From Thermoplasmata archaeon (GTDB lineage: Archaea > Thermoplasmatota > Thermoplasmata > Lutacidiplasmatales > UBA184), in assembly GCA_013044425.1 (NCBI GenBank), contig JABEUK010000177.1:1-6599 (forward strand): DNA of 6,599 nucleotides, written 5' to 3'. The translations under genes were made by a program, and so were the position numbers. The notes under the pieces were generated by a model, which worked only from the letters and a program-made list of their open reading frames with translations, was not told the DNA's origin and did not search any database. Shown here one piece after another: positions 5,325 to 6,599 of this stretch (position 1 is its first letter; each line of letters opens with the position of its first letter).

Positions 5325-5509
5325 ACGCATCCGGGCGAGCAACGGCCTGGCCCCGGAGAGGGGGGATCGAATCGAGCGGAAAGAGGATTTGCGCCGAAGT
5401 ATCGGAGGTTGCCTCCGTTGGAGATGCGGTAGCGGGCGTTCAGCGCGAGGTCGATGTTGAGGGGGGTCTGAAGGCCGGGCGTCCCCTCCGGCCCTCGTCA
5501 CGCTCCCCG
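5325..5509 (-). pseudogene. Start-less coding-like frame, probable gene relic (best part 5369-5497)
   Basis: On the minus strand a frame open from 5497 encodes GTPGLQTPLNIDL, then NARYRISNGGNLRYFG and ANPLSARFDP before becoming low-quality. In the first roughly 30 codons nearly every third position is G or C and the amino-acid mix (Asn, Leu, Ile, Tyr, Arg) is that of a folded protein, unlike the Pro/Arg/Gly-rich shadows around it. No ATG, GTG or TTG precedes it, and two in-frame stops (5510-5512 and 5498-5500) separate it from the membrane-protein gene in the same frame. I do not recognise the family. The best reading is a truncated relic; a non-standard start is possible but less likely. The rest of this 185-base gap shows a CGGAGG-ttg-CCTCCG hairpin (5403-5417) inside the relic and nothing else. 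Confidence 0.4.
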
Positions 5510-5665
5510 TTAGAAGTGTAAGGTTCCGGTGTAGAACAGATAACTAACGATGAGCAGCCCGCCCACCAGAAGGAGGAGCCAGAAGAACTTGATGACCAGA
5601 ACAATTATCACGACAATGGCGGCGATTACCAGCAGGCCCAGAGATAGTGACACACCCGGGATCAT
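5510..5665 (-). CDS. 51-residue two-helix membrane protein, unknown function
   Basis: ATG at 5663-5665, stop TAA at 5510-5512. Almost the whole product is hydrophobic: helix one about residues 4-25 (GVSLSLGLLVIAAIV and onward), a single Lys at 26 in FFW-preceding position, and helix two about 27-46 (FFWLLLLVGGLLIVSYLFY), ending TGTLHF. A hairpin of two transmembrane helices is the simplest model. Third positions are mostly G or C and hydrophobic second-position T dominates, which a random frame here would not give, so I trust it despite its size. An in-frame GTG at 5678-5680 would add five residues and lies about 26 bases from a TATA-like box, so a leaderless GTG start is an alternative. It is transcribed away from aIF5A. 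No family recognised. Confidence 0.65.
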   Translation of the reverse strand: MIPGVSLSLGLLVIAAIVVIIVLVIKFFWLLLLVGGLLIVSYLFYTGTLHF

Positions 5666-5680
5666 GATGCACGCTCTCAC

Positions 5681-5696
5681 GGACCCAAGCGGGTCC
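5681..5696. promoter_or_regulatory. Perfect inverted repeat in the divergent promoter region
   Basis: GGACCC-aagc-GGGTCC lies just upstream of the small membrane gene and downstream of its TATA-like box, the position of an archaeal repressor site or a 5' leader hairpin. Function is inferred only from position. Confidence 0.35.
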
Positions 5697-5700
5697 TCCC

Positions 5701-5710
5701 TAACTATCTT
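5701..5710 (-). promoter_or_regulatory. TATA-like element for the 51-residue membrane protein
   Basis: AAGATAGTTA on the minus strand is an AT-rich island in GC-rich DNA, centred about 26 bases before the GTG at 5680 and about 41 before the ATG at 5665. Confidence 0.4.
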
Positions 5711-5793
5711 GCCGCCCCCAAACGCGGGTCGAGCCGCTCATCGACGCACCTGCACGCGACACCCCCGGTAGATGGTCCATGGCCGCCGGAGCA

Positions 5794-5803
5794 AGATTTA
5801 TCC
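5794..5803 (+). promoter_or_regulatory. TATA-like element for aIF5A
   Basis: AGATTTATCC is the best TATA match in the 172-base divergent gap. A start about 26 bases downstream would fall near 5826 and leave a leader of about 12 bases before the ATG at 5838, with no good Shine-Dalgarno. Confidence 0.55.
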
Positions 5804-5837
5804 CGCCTTCGTCCTGCTCGCCCGCAGGGACCCATTC

Positions 5838-6224
5838 ATGGCGTGGACGCAGGCAGAGGTTCGTGAGCTCAAGGAAGGCCGGTACATGATCATCGACGAC
5901 GAGCCGTGCCGCATCCTGAGCATCCAGACCTCCAAGCCGGGAAAGCACGGGGAAGCGAAATCTCGGATCGACGCGGTCGGCATCTTCGACGGAGCGAAGC
6001 GCAGCGTCGTCCATCCCGTGAAGCACAAGGTCCAGATCCCGATGATCGGCAAGCACCAGGCCCAGGTCCTCTCGCTGACGGACACCGAGGTCCAGCTCAT
6101 GGACATGGAAACGTACGCGACGTTCTCGATGGCCCTCGATGCGGAGACGAAGGGCCAGCTCCAGCCGGGGTCGGAGATCCAGTACCTCGAAGCGCTGGGC
6201 CGCCGGAAGATCACGCGCTCGTAG
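5838..6224 (+). CDS. eif5a: Translation factor aIF5A (hypusine-containing)
   Basis: A 128-residue cytoplasmic protein, the archaeal homologue of eIF5A and EF-P. It binds the ribosome near the E site and relieves stalling, for example at proline runs, after modification of one lysine. The N-terminal SH3-like domain carries the loop [10 protein letters not shown], in which Lys36 is the residue converted to hypusine or deoxyhypusine, followed by [15 protein letters not shown]. The C-terminal OB domain starts around [18 protein letters not shown] and ends [16 protein letters not shown]. Length is normal. The frame stays open upstream to a possible start at 5772, but the family begins at [16 protein letters not shown], and the TATA-like box at 5794-5803 would lie inside the longer version, so I choose 5838. 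It faces away from the small membrane gene and toward the gene at the right edge. Confidence 0.97.
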   Translation: MAWTQAEVRELKEGRYMIIDDEPCRILSIQTSKPGKHGEAKSRIDAVGIFDGAKRSVVHPVKHKVQIPMIGKHQAQVLSLTDTEVQLMDMETYATFSMALDAETKGQLQPGSEIQYLEALGRRKITRS

Positions 6225-6230
6225 CGCGTG
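6212..6230. terminator. Perfect hairpin over the aIF5A stop codon, possible 3'-end structure
   Basis: CACGCGCT-cgt-AGCGCGTG, an 8-bp perfect stem with a three-base loop that includes the TAG stop of aIF5A and ends one base before the stop of the convergent gene. There is no T tract, so factor-independent archaeal termination is not shown. A 10-bp palindrome AGCTCGAGCT follows at 6234-6243. Confidence 0.4.
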
Positions 6231-6231
6231 T

Positions 6232-6599
6232 TCAGCTCGAGCTCAATTGGGCCGCGGCGAGGATGATCCCCGGTGGGCCCCGGGGGGGTCCGAGAGGCAG
6301 TCGGTCGTACTCGACCGTGTGCTTGATGCCTCGGCGACGGAGCATGGCCGAGACCTGCTCGGTAACGTGGACGATGTCCTGCCCCCGCAGCGCCTTGGTG
6401 AAGTAGAACTCCACCCGACGCTCGTCGGCCAGGGGGAAGATCAATCGGAGCCCGAAGGCGTCGATGCGATTGTAGCCCGCGGGCTTGCGGTCGGCCCGCA
6501 GGTCCCGCAGGTTCTCCTCGAGAAGCACGTCGGGGAGGATCGTCTCCCCTTCCTTCGCGAACGGACGGTTCGCTTCCACGACTTTCTTGTAGATCTCGG
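6232..6599 (-). CDS. Unrecognised protein, C-terminal part (runs off the right edge)
   Basis: 121 codons to the window edge. The frame stays open past the GTG at 6577-6579 with coding-like sequence (EIYKKVVEANRPFAKEGE), so the real start is probably outside and this is the C-terminal part. It shows mixed helix and strand: KEGETILPDVLLEENLRDL, NRIDAFGLRLIFPLADERRV, then EFYFTKALRGQDIVHVTEQV and an MLRRRGIKHTVEYDRLP segment, ending in a Pro/Gly-rich tail PLGPPRGPPG. No catalytic motif, metal site or membrane segment is evident; it looks like a soluble alpha/beta domain. It is tail to tail with aIF5A with seven bases between stops. I do not recognise the family. In some archaea aIF5A neighbours agmatinase, but this sequence does not resemble it. 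Confidence 0.7.
   Translation of the reverse strand, partial: EIYKKVVEANRPFAKEGETILPDVLLEENLRDLRADRKPAGYNRIDAFGLRLIFPLADERRVEFYFTKALRGQDIVHVTEQVSAMLRRRGIKHTVEYDRLPLGPPRGPPGIILAAAQLSSS

Noticed and set aside
5772..5837. N-terminal extension of aIF5A
   Set aside because: The extension is not family-like and would place the TATA-like box inside the coding region.
1..6599. CRISPR array or tRNA genes
   Set aside because: No regularly spaced repeats and no cloverleaf with a T-arm consensus found on either strand by eye.

Overview
The window looks like a piece of a GC-rich archaeal chromosome. The strongest anchor is a complete translation factor aIF5A with its hypusination loop. TATA-like elements also sit about 26 bases before several starts, which suggests leaderless or short-leader archaeal transcripts. 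A PadR regulator, a TnpB-type transposon end and very small membrane proteins fit a high-GC member of the Thermoplasmatota or a relative, but that placement is inference.

Left edge (3-521, +): the C-terminal half of a TnpB (IS200/IS605-type OrfB), ending in a hairpin that looks like the transposon right end. It overlaps the tail of the next gene, which is convergent.

Bases 504-3277 (all -) form a compact gene cluster, read from right to left: a Cys-rich coiled-coil small protein, a PadR-family repressor, a DsrE-family sulfur carrier, a sulfide:quinone-oxidoreductase-like flavoprotein, possibly a 44-residue ORF, and a CoxG/SRPBCC protein. The first four are joined by overlaps or a 7-base gap. 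A 14-bp perfect palindrome lies between a TATA-like box and the first ATG, which is where a repressor would act. I read this as an autoregulated sulfide or persulfide handling operon.

Bases 3292-3795 hold the promoter, an unexplained stretch, and the frameshifted remains of an Ig-like surface-protein domain (+). Bases 3796-4725 (-) encode an MscS-type mechanosensitive channel with an unusual insertion. Bases 4726-5198 are a hairpin-rich stretch with no gene I can defend.

Bases 5199-5324 (+) and 5510-5665 (-) encode two tiny membrane proteins. Between them is a start-less frame with strong coding character (5369-5497, -) that may be a gene relic. Bases 5838-6224 (+) are aIF5A. Convergent to it, at the right edge (6232-6599, -), is the C-terminal part of an unrecognised protein. 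The convergent aIF5A junction is marked by a perfect 8-bp hairpin across its stop codon.
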